Shown piece by piece: positions 26,067 to 34,768 of a stretch of 64,000 nt of DNA. The position numbers were made by a program, and so were the translations under genes. The DNA lies in assembly GCA_965219665.1 (NCBI GenBank), contig CBDCOD010000025.1:186001-250000 (forward strand), written 5' to 3'. Source of the stretch: CBDCOD01 sp965219665. Lineage in GTDB: Bacteria > Pseudomonadota > Gammaproteobacteria > CAKMZV01. Numbering within the stretch: position 1 is the stretch's first letter; every line of letters starts with the position of its first letter. The notes below the pieces were generated by a model. It saw nothing but the letters and a program-made list of their open reading frames with translations. It searched no databases and had not been told where the DNA came from.

Positions 26067-26902
26067 ATAAGTTGCAGCAGGCATTTGGTGATAGTGCTAA
26101 ACAGTATGATTGCTATGCTGCCGTGCAAGCTAAAATGGCAGAGGAATTATTACAGAGGTTAGTGTATTTTACGATGCAGCCACAGCGTATTGTGGATTTA
26201 GGAGCAGGTACTGGTGGCTTGACTAAGGGATTAAGACGTTACTTTCCTAAAAGTGATGTATGGGGTGTGGATATAGCTGTGCCTATGTTGCATCAGTTAC
26301 GGCAAGCAGGAATAACTGGCGTGTGTGGAGATGTGCATAGACTGCCTTTACGGGATCATTCTGTTGATATGCTTACTTCTAATGCTATGCTACAGTGGTC
26401 ATATGACTTGCCGCAGTTGCTGCGGGAATGCGCTCGAGTTTTGAATAATAATGGGTTGTTTTTATTCGCCACTTTTGGAACAGATACGTTGAAAGAACTT
26501 CGTTTAGCATGGCAGGAAGTGGATACTTTATATCCACATGTGAATCCGTTTATGGATATGCATGAATTAGGAGATAGCTTAATGCGTTGTGGTTTTGTAA
26601 ATCCTGTTATGGACGTGCAGATTATTCAACTAGAGTATAGCCACTGGCGTTATGCCTTACAGGATGTTCGGGGAGTCGGATCTCGCAACCATTTAAGAGA
26701 TAGGCGAAGAAGTCTGACAGGGGTTCGGCGCTGGGAGAAAATGGTCAACGCATTACAGGAATGCAGCACTAAGCAAGGCAAAATTGTTATGACTTATGAA
26801 GTGGTATATGGTCATGCTTTTAAAGGAGAGCCTCAGGCACCTAAACAACAACAGCCATTCTTTATATCACCTGCATCAATAGGGTTATCTACTACTCAGT
26901 GA
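26051..26902 (+). CDS. bioC: Malonyl-ACP O-methyltransferase BioC
   Basis: A 283-residue SAM-dependent methyltransferase with motif I DLGAGTGGLT (residues 49-58) and a following acidic residue in GVDIAVPM. The segment SNAMLQWSYDLPQLLRE is typical of BioC. It methylates malonyl-ACP so that fatty acid synthase can build pimeloyl-ACP. The start is GTG 26051 inside the bioH end; the next methionine is 28 residues in, past conserved sequence. The pair with bioH secures the assignment. Confidence 0.92.
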   Translation: MAKRLDKLQQAFGDSAKQYDCYAAVQAKMAEELLQRLVYFTMQPQRIVDLGAGTGGLTKGLRRYFPKSDVWGVDIAVPMLHQLRQAGITGVCGDVHRLPLRDHSVDMLTSNAMLQWSYDLPQLLRECARVLNNNGLFLFATFGTDTLKELRLAWQEVDTLYPHVNPFMDMHELGDSLMRCGFVNPVMDVQIIQLEYSHWRYALQDVRGVGSRNHLRDRRRSLTGVRRWEKMVNALQECSTKQGKIVMTYEVVYGHAFKGEPQAPKQQQPFFISPASIGLSTTQ

Positions 26903-27339
26903 ATGGTTGGAAGTCTGCTTTAAGAGCTTATAAAGACCCATGGTTTTGGTCTGCGATTATCGTTGCGCCTGTGGTTTGGTTCAGCTTGCATACAACAGGC
27001 TTTACGGTTATGCAGTCTATTGATGCGCGGACGTTTATCTTTATTGGATTTATCTATCCTATTTTAGAAGAGTTTGTTTTTAGATCAGGATTTCAATCAT
27101 GGCTATTGCAAAGAGCCTACTTTAGGAAATCTTGCCGAGGTATTAGCTTGGCAAATGTTGTAGTATCTATAGTGTTTGCATTGATGCATTGGCGTGTACA
27201 TGTATCAGTTAGTGGTTTGTTTGTGTTCTTTCCGTCTCTCGTGTTTGGCTTTTTTAGAGATCGTTATAAGGGCGTTTACATCAGTATATTTTTGCACTGC
27301 TTTTACAATATAGGGTTAATGCAATGGCCTTACTGGTAA
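26899..27339 (+). CDS. CPBP-type glutamic intramembrane protease, MrtJ-like
   Basis: A 146-residue protein with about four hydrophobic segments and the three CPBP motifs: EEFVFR (about residues 57-62), an HW pair near residue 98 and HCFYN near the C-terminus. Its short length and the FFPSLVFGFFRDR segment look like MrtJ, the protease thought to process JDVT-CTERM surface proteins. It starts at GTG 26899, overlapping the bioC stop by four bases (GTGA). The general family is clear; the MrtJ subfamily is my recollection, and no JDVT-CTERM substrate is seen in this window. Confidence 0.72.
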   Translation: MNGWKSALRAYKDPWFWSAIIVAPVVWFSLHTTGFTVMQSIDARTFIFIGFIYPILEEFVFRSGFQSWLLQRAYFRKSCRGISLANVVVSIVFALMHWRVHVSVSGLFVFFPSLVFGFFRDRYKGVYISIFLHCFYNIGLMQWPYW

Positions 27340-28346
27340 CCCGCTTCACGCATTAATTTGATTGCTTGGAGTTGTAGGGTGCTTAATGCATGTAGCGATG
27401 CGGCATCTTTCTTAAAAGGTCCCCATGCAGAAACAATAGGGTCTAATTCTATATTATCAAGAATGGGATATTCTTTGTTACTGCGTGCATAAGTACTTTG
27501 TGCCTCAGGTGAGAGTAGCCATTCTATTAACTGCTTAGATAGTTCAGGATGATTGCTGCCACTAACAATTCCTGCTCCGCTAACGTTGACATGTGTGCCA
27601 CGTTCTGACTGATTTGCCCAAAATAGTTTTACGGCGTATTTGGCATTTTTTGCCTGTTCGCGTCCCAGATAGTAGGTATTAACAATACCTATATCACACT
27701 GACCGTGGAGTACTGCCTTAATAACTTGTGAGTCTTTAGCAAATGGTTTGGCAGCTAAATTAGTTACCCATCCTTTGATTATTTCCTTAGTTTTTTCCTT
27801 GCCATGGTAGAGGATAAATGATGATATCAGTGATTTATTGTAGACCTTTTTAGATGTGCGTAAGCATAGCCTTCCCTTCCAAGCAGGTGCTGCCAATTGT
27901 TCATAGCTACTTAGTTGATCGGGTGTTACGTTGTTTGAGTTATAGATAATCGTGCGTGCACGTAGAGAAAGAGCAGTCCAGTAAATGCCTTCTGCAGTGT
28001 TAGCCTGCCATTCTACAGGGACGAGTTTGCTAATAAGTGTGCTACGAAAGGGTTGCAATACTCCTTTCTGGGCAGCATAGTTTAGATTTCCAGCATCTGC
28101 TAAGAAGAGTACATCAGCGTCTTCTTTTCCAGTTCTGAGTCGCTCTATCAGTGCCTCATCCTTTCCAGTAACCAGTTTGATTTTGATGTTTTTTATATAA
28201 GCAAACTGATCCAAAAGCGGTTTGATAAGATGTTCTTTTCGAGCAGAGTAGACTGTTAATTCTGCCCAGCTAGTGATGGGGATTGATAGTAGAAAATAGA
28301 GGCAGGCAATGAAGGGTACTGCATAATTTATTGTCCTTTGCTGCAT
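27330..28346 (-). CDS. Iron(III) ABC transporter periplasmic binding protein, FbpA-like
   Basis: A 338-residue binding protein with a signal peptide ending near residue 28 (ITSWA/EL). It has the FbpA-type opening LTVYSARKE and the tyrosine pair in NTYYLGRE used to bind ferric iron. It delivers iron in the periplasm to an inner-membrane permease, which is not encoded nearby. The gene converges on the protease gene with a ten-base overlap at the 3' ends. No clear Fur box is seen in the 105 bp upstream. Confidence 0.86.
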   Translation of the reverse strand: MQQRTINYAVPFIACLYFLLSIPITSWAELTVYSARKEHLIKPLLDQFAYIKNIKIKLVTGKDEALIERLRTGKEDADVLFLADAGNLNYAAQKGVLQPFRSTLISKLVPVEWQANTAEGIYWTALSLRARTIIYNSNNVTPDQLSSYEQLAAPAWKGRLCLRTSKKVYNKSLISSFILYHGKEKTKEIIKGWVTNLAAKPFAKDSQVIKAVLHGQCDIGIVNTYYLGREQAKNAKYAVKLFWANQSERGTHVNVSGAGIVSGSNHPELSKQLIEWLLSPEAQSTYARSNKEYPILDNIELDPIVSAWGPFKKDAASLHALSTLQLQAIKLMREAGYQ

Positions 28347-28451
28347 TTAATATATTTTTTTATTGCTATGTGATGGATGTTCTGAATATTGTAAGGTATG
28401 CTTTACATATTGGTCAATATATATTTACATATTGAGGTGATAGAGAGGGTA

Positions 28452-29459
28452 TTATTTTTTTTTGAGCTGGTAGCGCCTGACAAACTGGTTATGCTGAGAG
28501 AGCGTTTTGCTGAAAGCATGTGTTCCATCACCCTTTGAAACAAAATAGAGTTCACCTTTCAAGTCTGGTTTGAGGACTGCTTGTAAGGCGCTACGGCTTG
28601 GGAATGCTATTGCCTCTGGAGGGATGCCAGAATATCGGTAGGTATTGCTAGGGTGATTAATACGCAAGTTTTTTCGGCGTAGGTTTCCATTGTATTGCTC
28701 CCCAAGTGCATAGATAACGGTAGGGTCAGATTGTAGGCGCATATTACGTTTAAGTCGCTCGTAAAATACACCCGCAATACGTGGCTGTTCAGACAGAAGC
28801 CCCGTTTCTTTTTCAACAACAGCTGCTAAACGTATAGCCGCATCCTTGTCAGGTATGAGGTGAGAGATATTTGGGTTCTGAGTGTACCAAATGCTGTTAA
28901 TATAGTTTTGGGCAGCTTTATGTGCGCGCTTTAGGATGGATAGAGCAGAGCTTCCATGCTGAAAAAAATAGGTATCTGGCAGTAGTGCACCATTTATAAG
29001 TTTGGGGTCAATATTAAGATTTTGGGCAATTTGCTGGTGAGTCAGAGGTGCAAAGGTAATTCCTGGATTTCCTCTTAAGGCTTGTAATACGTCTTGCATA
29101 TCCCACCCAGGTATGATCGTAAATTGGTACTGCTGTTTACTGCTGCCCGTGTTGATAGCATTGAGGATGGACAAGGGAGTTTGGGCTGCAAAGAGATAGT
29201 GCCCTTGGTGAGCTTGGGTAGTTAGGCGGTGAGCTTTGGCATATATGATTAGCCAAAAAGCGGAAGGAATAAGTCCATCTGTTTGCAGTTGTTGAGCAAT
29301 TTGGGAGAGTGACTGCCCTTGCTTGACGATAAATTTTTGGTTGCTTGAAAAATGCTTTTGGTGAAGAGCAGGGCTGACAGTATCTATCCACACCTGTAGT
29401 CCAAGTATAAGACATATATTGGTGATAGCGAAGAGGAGAATGAAACGACCTAATCTCAT
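28452..29459 (-). CDS. mltG: Endolytic murein transglycosylase MltG
   Basis: A 335-residue protein with one N-terminal membrane anchor (about residues 5-25), a LysM-like region (about 42-90) and the YceG catalytic domain. The active glutamate is one of E216/E218 in AAVVEKETG, and LQSDPTVIYALG follows. It cuts nascent glycan strands at the inner membrane. Its start overlaps the pabC stop (ATGA), the usual pabC-mltG arrangement. Confidence 0.93.
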   Translation of the reverse strand: MRLGRFILLFAITNICLILGLQVWIDTVSPALHQKHFSSNQKFIVKQGQSLSQIAQQLQTDGLIPSAFWLIIYAKAHRLTTQAHQGHYLFAAQTPLSILNAINTGSSKQQYQFTIIPGWDMQDVLQALRGNPGITFAPLTHQQIAQNLNIDPKLINGALLPDTYFFQHGSSALSILKRAHKAAQNYINSIWYTQNPNISHLIPDKDAAIRLAAVVEKETGLLSEQPRIAGVFYERLKRNMRLQSDPTVIYALGEQYNGNLRRKNLRINHPSNTYRYSGIPPEAIAFPSRSALQAVLKPDLKGELYFVSKGDGTHAFSKTLSQHNQFVRRYQLKKK

Positions 29460-30208
29460 AAGGGCTTGCTAGGGAATAAGGTAGGATATATTGTATTAAA
29501 AGGGTGTTCTTCGTCTAATTTACGCTGACTGAGTGAGGCAACACTTTGTAGCCCGTGTACTGCGTTACTTAATAGTAAAGATTGAATATTATCACATTCT
29601 TTAATTAGCAGGTGGCGCTTTTTGATAGAAGGATACAGTTGTAGCATTTTCTTGCGGGCAATACCTAACACACCACATTTAGTGATAGGCGGTGTGTACC
29701 ATTCATCGTTCAGTTTGTAAAAAATATTATAATGTATTGCTTCTATGCAATGCTGTCCATCACCTAATAAAGCCTCATTCCAGCCTTGTATAGCGCACTG
29801 GTGTATTGCTTGAGTGTAGTGAATTCTGCTACAGTGTTTGATGCCTGCCAGTGGGTCATTTCTGGGTAAGACATTTTTCAACACGCCAACATGCTTAACA
29901 CAAGGTGCGGTTAATGATCTGGTACTCCAAATAAGTTGAGAGGGACCATTAAGCTGTTTTTCATGTGTGCCAGTGCGTGTTAACAATACTTTTAAGATAC
30001 AAAGAGAGGATAACGCGTTGCAGCGTTGCTGGTAGGAGGACTCTAAACTATCAGGGTGTAGAGGGATATTAATTTTTTTTGCACTTTCTAATAAGCGGCT
30101 TTTATGATCGTCCCACCAACTCACTGTACTGCCATCAAAACGCATCGTTTCGAACAGCCCATCGCCAAATAGTAAACGCGTGTATTGGTCAGATGTGTTT
30201 AGAGTCAT
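29456..30208 (-). CDS. pabC: Aminodeoxychorismate lyase PabC
   Basis: A 250-residue fold-type IV PLP enzyme. The opening LFGDGLFETMRFD and the PLP lysine in GIKHCSRIHY identify the family. It converts aminodeoxychorismate to p-aminobenzoate for folate. It lies 25 bp after pabB and overlaps mltG. Some conserved positions are divergent (EAIHYNIFY in place of the common EGTxSNIF), but the context supports PabC over branched-chain or D-amino-acid transaminases. Confidence 0.88.
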   Translation of the reverse strand: MTLNTSDQYTRLLFGDGLFETMRFDGSTVSWWDDHKSRLLESAKKINIPLHPDSLESSYQQRCNALSSLCILKVLLTRTGTHEKQLNGPSQLIWSTRSLTAPCVKHVGVLKNVLPRNDPLAGIKHCSRIHYTQAIHQCAIQGWNEALLGDGQHCIEAIHYNIFYKLNDEWYTPPITKCGVLGIARKKMLQLYPSIKKRHLLIKECDNIQSLLLSNAVHGLQSVASLSQRKLDEEHPFNTIYPTLFPSKPL

Positions 30209-30233
30209 ATTCGTAGTTCAATAGATTTTTCAG

Positions 30234-31583
30234 TCAGAGTCCTAGTGCTTTAATCATACCCCGAGCCTTATGATATGTTTCCTCTAACTCATTTTTGGGT
30301 ATTGAGTCATATACGATGCCAGCACCCGCGCGAAAACTAAATTGGTCATGACGTAATAGGATGCTGCGAATAAGAATATTTATGTCCAAACGTCCCTCTA
30401 AAGTTATGTACCCTACGGACCCTGTATATGCTACACGAGGCGCTTGCTCAAGTGAGGCTATAATTTTCATACATTCTACCTTTGGGCATCCTGTTATAGT
30501 GCCGCCTGGAAATGTTGCATGAATAATATCTAAGGGAGACACGTTCTTTCGCGCAGTAGCCCGTATGTTTGACACAATGTGGTGAACATGGGCATAGCTT
30601 TCAATAGCCATTAACTCATCAACTTGGACGCTCCCTGCCACTGCAATTCGCCCTAAATCATTGCGCTCCAAATCTAGTAGCATAATATGCTCAGCCCGTT
30701 CTTTCGTATGCTGTAGCAACTCTACAGCCAATTGCTTATCTTTTTGTTTCTGTGAGTTACGCGGTCTGGTGCCAGCAATTGGGCGGGTTTGTATGATGCG
30801 GTTATGGCAGGTGACTAACCGTTCAGGGCTTGAGGATAGCAGTGCCTGGTCAGGATTAAACTGCCAGAAAGCAGCCATAGGTGAAGGGTTGGCATATCGT
30901 AGTTTATCATACCAATCTATAGCATGTCCCTGTACGCATTTTGCCTGCCATTGACGAGAAATATTTGCTTGAAAAATATCTCCATGCTTAATATGCTCTA
31001 GGACTTGGTGTACTGCATGTACGAAATGACTGGGGTCGTCTGCTTGTAGGCAGGTGGCAATGGTGTGTTGAGGCTGGTAGGGTGAAATTGCTTTCCAACT
31101 GCGAGATAGGTGCTTTAAGACAGTTGTACTCTCTGCGCTAGCCCAGACCTGATTGCTGGGATGGTGAAAGGCAAGAGCACCTTCAGATCGTGCTATTGCC
31201 AAAAATGGTTCATCGTGATAGGTTGAGGAAGGAAGGCGCAGAGAAGGTTCAATATACGCAGCGTATTCATAACTGAGGTAGATGAGATATCCACCCGCAA
31301 AGGGCGGAAGCACTTCAGTGCTATTGTGATCACTGGCATCCTGGATAGGGAAATGCAGTGTCTCTCTTAGATGATTGCTGATGGTGTTATTTAGGGTTAT
31401 ATGTCTTCCTGCGGGATACTGCCACTGTTGTGTATCGCTTATGCAAAATAGAATGCTCCATTCATGTAAATTATTACTGGAAGAACTTTCAAATAAGCAA
31501 GGAAATTCAGGAGATTGCAGTAGGGACTGAACTTTATCAATCCATTGTTTGTGCTGTATTTTTTCCAGTTTCTGGTACTGCAC
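30234..31583 (-). CDS. pabB: Aminodeoxychorismate synthase component I PabB
   Basis: A 449-residue chorismate-binding enzyme with RPIAGTRPR (residues 267-275), LDLERNDLGRI and FPGGTITGCPK. With the glutamine amidotransferase PabA it makes 4-amino-4-deoxychorismate. Residue 270 is Ala, giving a PIAGT rather than PIKGT motif, so the catalytic lysine of E. coli PabB is absent. TrpE also carries PIAGT, but the pabC neighbour and overall pattern favour PabB. The best start is GTG 31583, 16 bases after fabF; the frame is open upstream, so the exact start is uncertain. Confidence 0.88.
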   Translation of the reverse strand: MQYQKLEKIQHKQWIDKVQSLLQSPEFPCLFESSSSNNLHEWSILFCISDTQQWQYPAGRHITLNNTISNHLRETLHFPIQDASDHNSTEVLPPFAGGYLIYLSYEYAAYIEPSLRLPSSTYHDEPFLAIARSEGALAFHHPSNQVWASAESTTVLKHLSRSWKAISPYQPQHTIATCLQADDPSHFVHAVHQVLEHIKHGDIFQANISRQWQAKCVQGHAIDWYDKLRYANPSPMAAFWQFNPDQALLSSSPERLVTCHNRIIQTRPIAGTRPRNSQKQKDKQLAVELLQHTKERAEHIMLLDLERNDLGRIAVAGSVQVDELMAIESYAHVHHIVSNIRATARKNVSPLDIIHATFPGGTITGCPKVECMKIIASLEQAPRVAYTGSVGYITLEGRLDINILIRSILLRHDQFSFRAGAGIVYDSIPKNELEETYHKARGMIKALGL

Positions 31584-31599
31584 TGGAGAACAAACTAGC

Positions 31600-32838
31600 T
31601 TAGTGCCAGCGTTTCAGAATCACTGTGCCATTAGTTCCACCAAAGCCAAAAGAGTTGCTCATGGCGTATTCCAGGTTAGACTGCACAGCATTATGGGGAA
31701 CAAAATTCAAATCACACTCTGCGCTGGGATTATCCAAGTTGATGGTCGGTGGTGCAATTTGGTTTTGCAATGCAAGAATGGAGTAAATAATTTCAACTGC
31801 TCCTGCTGCTCCCAGTAAATGACCAGATATAGATTTTGTGGAACTAATGAGAACGGTATCAGCGTGCTTTTGAAATACATGCTTAATAGCACGTACTTCT
31901 GCAATATCACCAGCAGGCGTAGATGTGCCATGGGCATTGATGTAGTCTATATCTTCGGCCCGTATATCAGCATCTTGTATGGCAACCTGCATACAACGTG
32001 CTGCGCCATTGCCATCTTCTGGAGGAGCTGTTAGATGAAAGGCATCTGAACTATAACCTATGCCCACAATTTCAGCTAGTATATTGGCACCGCGCGCTTG
32101 AGCGTGTTCGAGGGACTCTAAAACCAGCATACCTGCACCATCTGAGAGTACAAATCCATCACGATCCACATCCCATGGTCTAGAGGCTTTAGTCGGCATA
32201 TCATTTTGTCTTGATAAGGCACGTGCCGCCTGAAAGCCTTCAATGCCTGAGGGCGTGCAGGCTTTTTCAGCGCTACCAGCTAGTATATAGTCGCAGTCGC
32301 CGTAGGCAATCATACGGCTTGCCCAAGAAATGGCATGTGTGCCAGTTGTACAGGCACTAGTAGGAGCTACATTAGGACCGAGCAGCCCGAATTGCATGGA
32401 TAACGCCCCAGATAGCATATTTATGATAGAGCCAGGGACATAGAAGGGCGATATTTTTTGACCAGAAAAATGCCTGTTTATGTTGCATTCAATAGTAGTC
32501 AGCCCACCTATTCCTGAGCCTGCGCAGATGCCAAATCGCTCGAAATCAATCCCAGAAAAATCATTATTGAAAGCTTGGTGCATGGCTTCATGAGCAGCAG
32601 CAAGTCCGTACAGAATAAAATAATCAAAACGTTTGGCATTTTTTGATTGTAGCCAGTTAGTTATGTCAAAATTCTTAACCTCTCCAGCAAAGCGTACGGT
32701 ATAGCCACTGGCATCAAAGCACTGTATGGGAGCAATGCCGGAAACACCATTTACGAGAGCCTCCCAGTTTTCAGGAATAGACAAGCCTAATGGTGATACA
32801 CAACCTACTCCTGTTACAACGACACGGCGACCTTGCAT
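31600..32838 (-). CDS. fabF: 3-oxoacyl-ACP synthase II FabF
   Basis: A 412-residue ketoacyl synthase with catalytic C163 (TSACTTG), a histidine in NAHGTSTPAGD and a histidine in GHLLGAAG. It condenses malonyl-ACP with acyl-ACP in fatty acid elongation. It follows acpP by 187 bp that contain a long hairpin. Gene order acpP-fabF-pabB-pabC-mltG is classical; fabD, fabG and fabH are not next to it here. Confidence 0.95.
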   Translation of the reverse strand: MQGRRVVVTGVGCVSPLGLSIPENWEALVNGVSGIAPIQCFDASGYTVRFAGEVKNFDITNWLQSKNAKRFDYFILYGLAAAHEAMHQAFNNDFSGIDFERFGICAGSGIGGLTTIECNINRHFSGQKISPFYVPGSIINMLSGALSMQFGLLGPNVAPTSACTTGTHAISWASRMIAYGDCDYILAGSAEKACTPSGIEGFQAARALSRQNDMPTKASRPWDVDRDGFVLSDGAGMLVLESLEHAQARGANILAEIVGIGYSSDAFHLTAPPEDGNGAARCMQVAIQDADIRAEDIDYINAHGTSTPAGDIAEVRAIKHVFQKHADTVLISSTKSISGHLLGAAGAVEIIYSILALQNQIAPPTINLDNPSAECDLNFVPHNAVQSNLEYAMSNSFGFGGTNGTVILKRWH

Positions 32839-32933
32839 AATGTAGTATCCTTTAACCCCTCTTCATGTAATGGCAATTGCATTAAGTTTACCATGATAGG
32901 CAGTCTAAGTGCAAACATGTGCTGTATTTTCTC

Positions 32934-32983
32934 AAACACCCCGCTCTCTTCTAAATCTAATATAGAAAAAGAGCGGGGTGTTT
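32934..32983 (-). terminator. Long hairpin between acpP and fabF
   Basis: A perfect 14-bp inverted repeat (32934-32947 with 32970-32983) with a 22-base loop lies 43 bp after the acpP stop. In the acpP direction it is followed by only three U, while the plus direction has six T. It probably acts as a partial terminator or 3' stabiliser, allowing more acyl carrier protein than FabF. Confidence 0.65.
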
Positions 32984-33025
32984 TTTAAAAAAGGAATATG
33001 AGGGGAAGCTGACTATGATGACTTT

Positions 33026-33259
33026 TTAAGCACTATTTTTTGTGATGTGGTCAATAGCTTCTTGGACAGTAGTGATTTTCTCAGCATGCTCATCAGGAAT
33101 AGTGGTTTCAAACTCTTCCTCTAAAGCCATGACCAACTCAACTGTGTCCAAAGAGTCAGCACCTAAATCATCTACAAAAGATGAGTCATTAGAAATTTCA
33201 GACTCATCAACACTTAGTTGTTCAGCAACAATGCTTTTTACGCGTGCTTCAATGCTCAT
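33026..33259 (-). CDS. acpP: Acyl carrier protein AcpP
   Basis: A 77-residue acidic helical protein with the DSL motif (D35-S36-L37); S36 carries the phosphopantetheine group. It holds growing acyl chains for fatty acid and lipid A synthesis and supplies FabF, FabZ, LpxA, LpxD and BioC, all encoded in this window. A GAGG ribosome site precedes the ATG. Confidence 0.97.
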   Translation of the reverse strand: MSIEARVKSIVAEQLSVDESEISNDSSFVDDLGADSLDTVELVMALEEEFETTIPDEHAEKITTVQEAIDHITKNSA

Positions 33260-33654
33260 ATTAAATAATCCTCGTTGTTGTAACTATATTTTAACGATGA
33301 GGAGCCAGTCAGTTGAATTAGACAAAGCAGCCCCTCCCCACGTTTATGTAGGTCGGGCATTATACAATGAAGTATAGTCGTGTTGTGCATATTACAGATT
33401 GTGATCAGAAGTAAGATCATGATACGGCGTTTTGGCAGAATTGATATTTTGCACTGTTTTATGTTTTTTTGGTTTAGGTAGGCAAGAAACCATCAAATTG
33501 AGACTGTTCTGCCACCTTCGTTCATTTCGCATGGAGAGGGGCTGTAGAGTCCAGCCATATATGTATTAGTAACTGCTGTAGTTCCAAGTCATAGATGTTG
33601 GTTACTACAGCTCCTTCTTAGCTTATTAAAATATAGTAGTACATGTAAAAAGTG

Positions 33655-33690
33655 TGGAATTAACAGGCATTATCTGGTATAAAGCGTGCC
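33655..33690 (+). promoter_or_regulatory. Candidate rpsB promoter
   Basis: TATAAA at 33678-33683 follows TGGAAT (33655-33660) by 17 bp and is followed by a GC-rich discriminator (GCGTGCC), typical of stringently controlled ribosomal protein promoters. ATTATC and GATAAT flank the -10 as an inverted repeat. The -35 match is weak. Confidence 0.38.
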
Positions 33691-33818
33691 TGATAATTTG
33701 CCTAGGCAGATTGTTAAGAAAACACGTACTATGGTAACGGTTCAGTATGCTATGATTTTTGATACATGAACCAAGACAGTTAGACTGGGTGATGCGTTAG
33801 CGTTTGGTCTGGCAAAAG

Positions 33819-33880
33819 GTACGGAAGATTAACCCTAAGATGGCACTTATGCGGCTTTATCCGTATTTGGGTTATCGTAC
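33819..33880 (+). promoter_or_regulatory. Structured rpsB leader, candidate S2 autoregulation site
   Basis: GTACG (33819-33823) and TAACCC (33830-33835) pair with GGGTTA (33869-33874) and CGTAC (33876-33880), leaving an asymmetric internal loop. A nested hairpin, ATGCGG (33849-33854) with CCGTAT (33861-33866), fills the apex. The structure ends 15 bases before the rpsB ATG. S2 controls rpsB-tsf through the mRNA leader in E. coli; that this is the same kind of element is inference. Confidence 0.5.
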
Positions 33881-33895
33881 AATTTGGAAAAATAC

Positions 33896-34768
33896 ATGAC
33901 ACAAGTCACTATGCACGACCTGTTTAAGGTTGGTGCTCATTTTGGTCACCAGCGCCGAGTCTGGAATCCTCAAATGCATCCCTATGTATATGGTGAGCGC
34001 GATAAAATTCATATCATTGATTTAGAAAAAACAGCACCGTTAATGAATGAGGCGCTGAATTTTGTTTCAAGTGTTGCAGCTCGCAATGGTACAGTTCTTT
34101 TTGTAGGCACCAAACGTGTCGCTCGTTCAGTCATTCGCGAGCAGGCAGAGCGTTGTGGTATGCCTTATGTCTCACATCGTTGGCTTGGTGGTATGCTAAC
34201 GAATTTTAAGACTATTAAGCAGTCCATTAACCGCTTAAAAGAACTTGAATCACAAAAAATAAATGGCGTTTTCGATAAATTGACTAAGAAAGAGGAGTTG
34301 ATGCGCACGCGTGAAATGGCTAAATTAGAGTTAAATTTGAGCGGAATTAAAGATATGGACTCAATGCCAGATGTAGTTTTTGTTGTTGATGTTAAGCATG
34401 AAAATATTGCGGTAAAGGAAGCAAAGTCCCTGCCTAAGAAGGTCAATATTATTGGTGTGGTGGACACTAATAGTTCAACAGATAACGTGGACTATATTAT
34501 TCCAGCGAACGATGATGCAGGCAAGGCGGTCGCTTTTTATGTAACCAAGGTGGCAGATGCTATACTGGAAGCCCATTCTGATTTTAGTGCGCAAAAGGAC
34601 GCAGTTTCTGAAACAGAGGCAGCTGATTCTGTTGTACAAGAAACTTCAGAAGCATATGAAGATGATAATGCAGTGAGTGCGGAGTTGCCTGAACAGGCGG
34701 CAGAAGTTAGTAGTACTGATGAGAGTGCTGTGGATCAGTCCGAGGTAGATGCAAAGGAGGAAGCGTAA
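33896..34768 (+). CDS. rpsB: 30S ribosomal protein S2
   Basis: A 290-residue S2 protein with the typical start TMHDLFKVGAHFGHQ and the later RWLGGMLTNFKTI and PDVVFVVDVKHE. ATG 33896 is chosen over TTG 33884 by alignment to other S2 N-termini. It carries a C-terminal tail of about 60 residues rich in Glu, Asp, Ser and Ala beyond the folded domain; E. coli S2 has 241 residues. Its stop overlaps the tsf start by one base (TAATG). Confidence 0.96.
   Translation: MTQVTMHDLFKVGAHFGHQRRVWNPQMHPYVYGERDKIHIIDLEKTAPLMNEALNFVSSVAARNGTVLFVGTKRVARSVIREQAERCGMPYVSHRWLGGMLTNFKTIKQSINRLKELESQKINGVFDKLTKKEELMRTREMAKLELNLSGIKDMDSMPDVVFVVDVKHENIAVKEAKSLPKKVNIIGVVDTNSSTDNVDYIIPANDDAGKAVAFYVTKVADAILEAHSDFSAQKDAVSETEAADSVVQETSEAYEDDNAVSAELPEQAAEVSSTDESAVDQSEVDAKEEA

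Larger units (their letters stand above)
33260..33895. other. Divergent intergenic region between acpP and rpsB
   Basis: 636 bp without a protein gene. The left part must hold the acpP promoter. Two inverted repeats lie in the middle: TGGCAGAA at 33433-33440 with TTCTGCCA at 33507-33514, and GCTGTAGT with ACTACAGC around 33575-33612. The right part has a candidate rpsB promoter (33655-33690) and a structured leader (33819-33880). No tRNA is recognised; a small RNA in 33420-33620 cannot be excluded. Confidence 0.55.

Noticed and set aside
28347..28451. Possible Fur box before the iron-binding protein gene
   Set aside because: The AT-rich stretch has no 19-bp palindrome near the Fur consensus.
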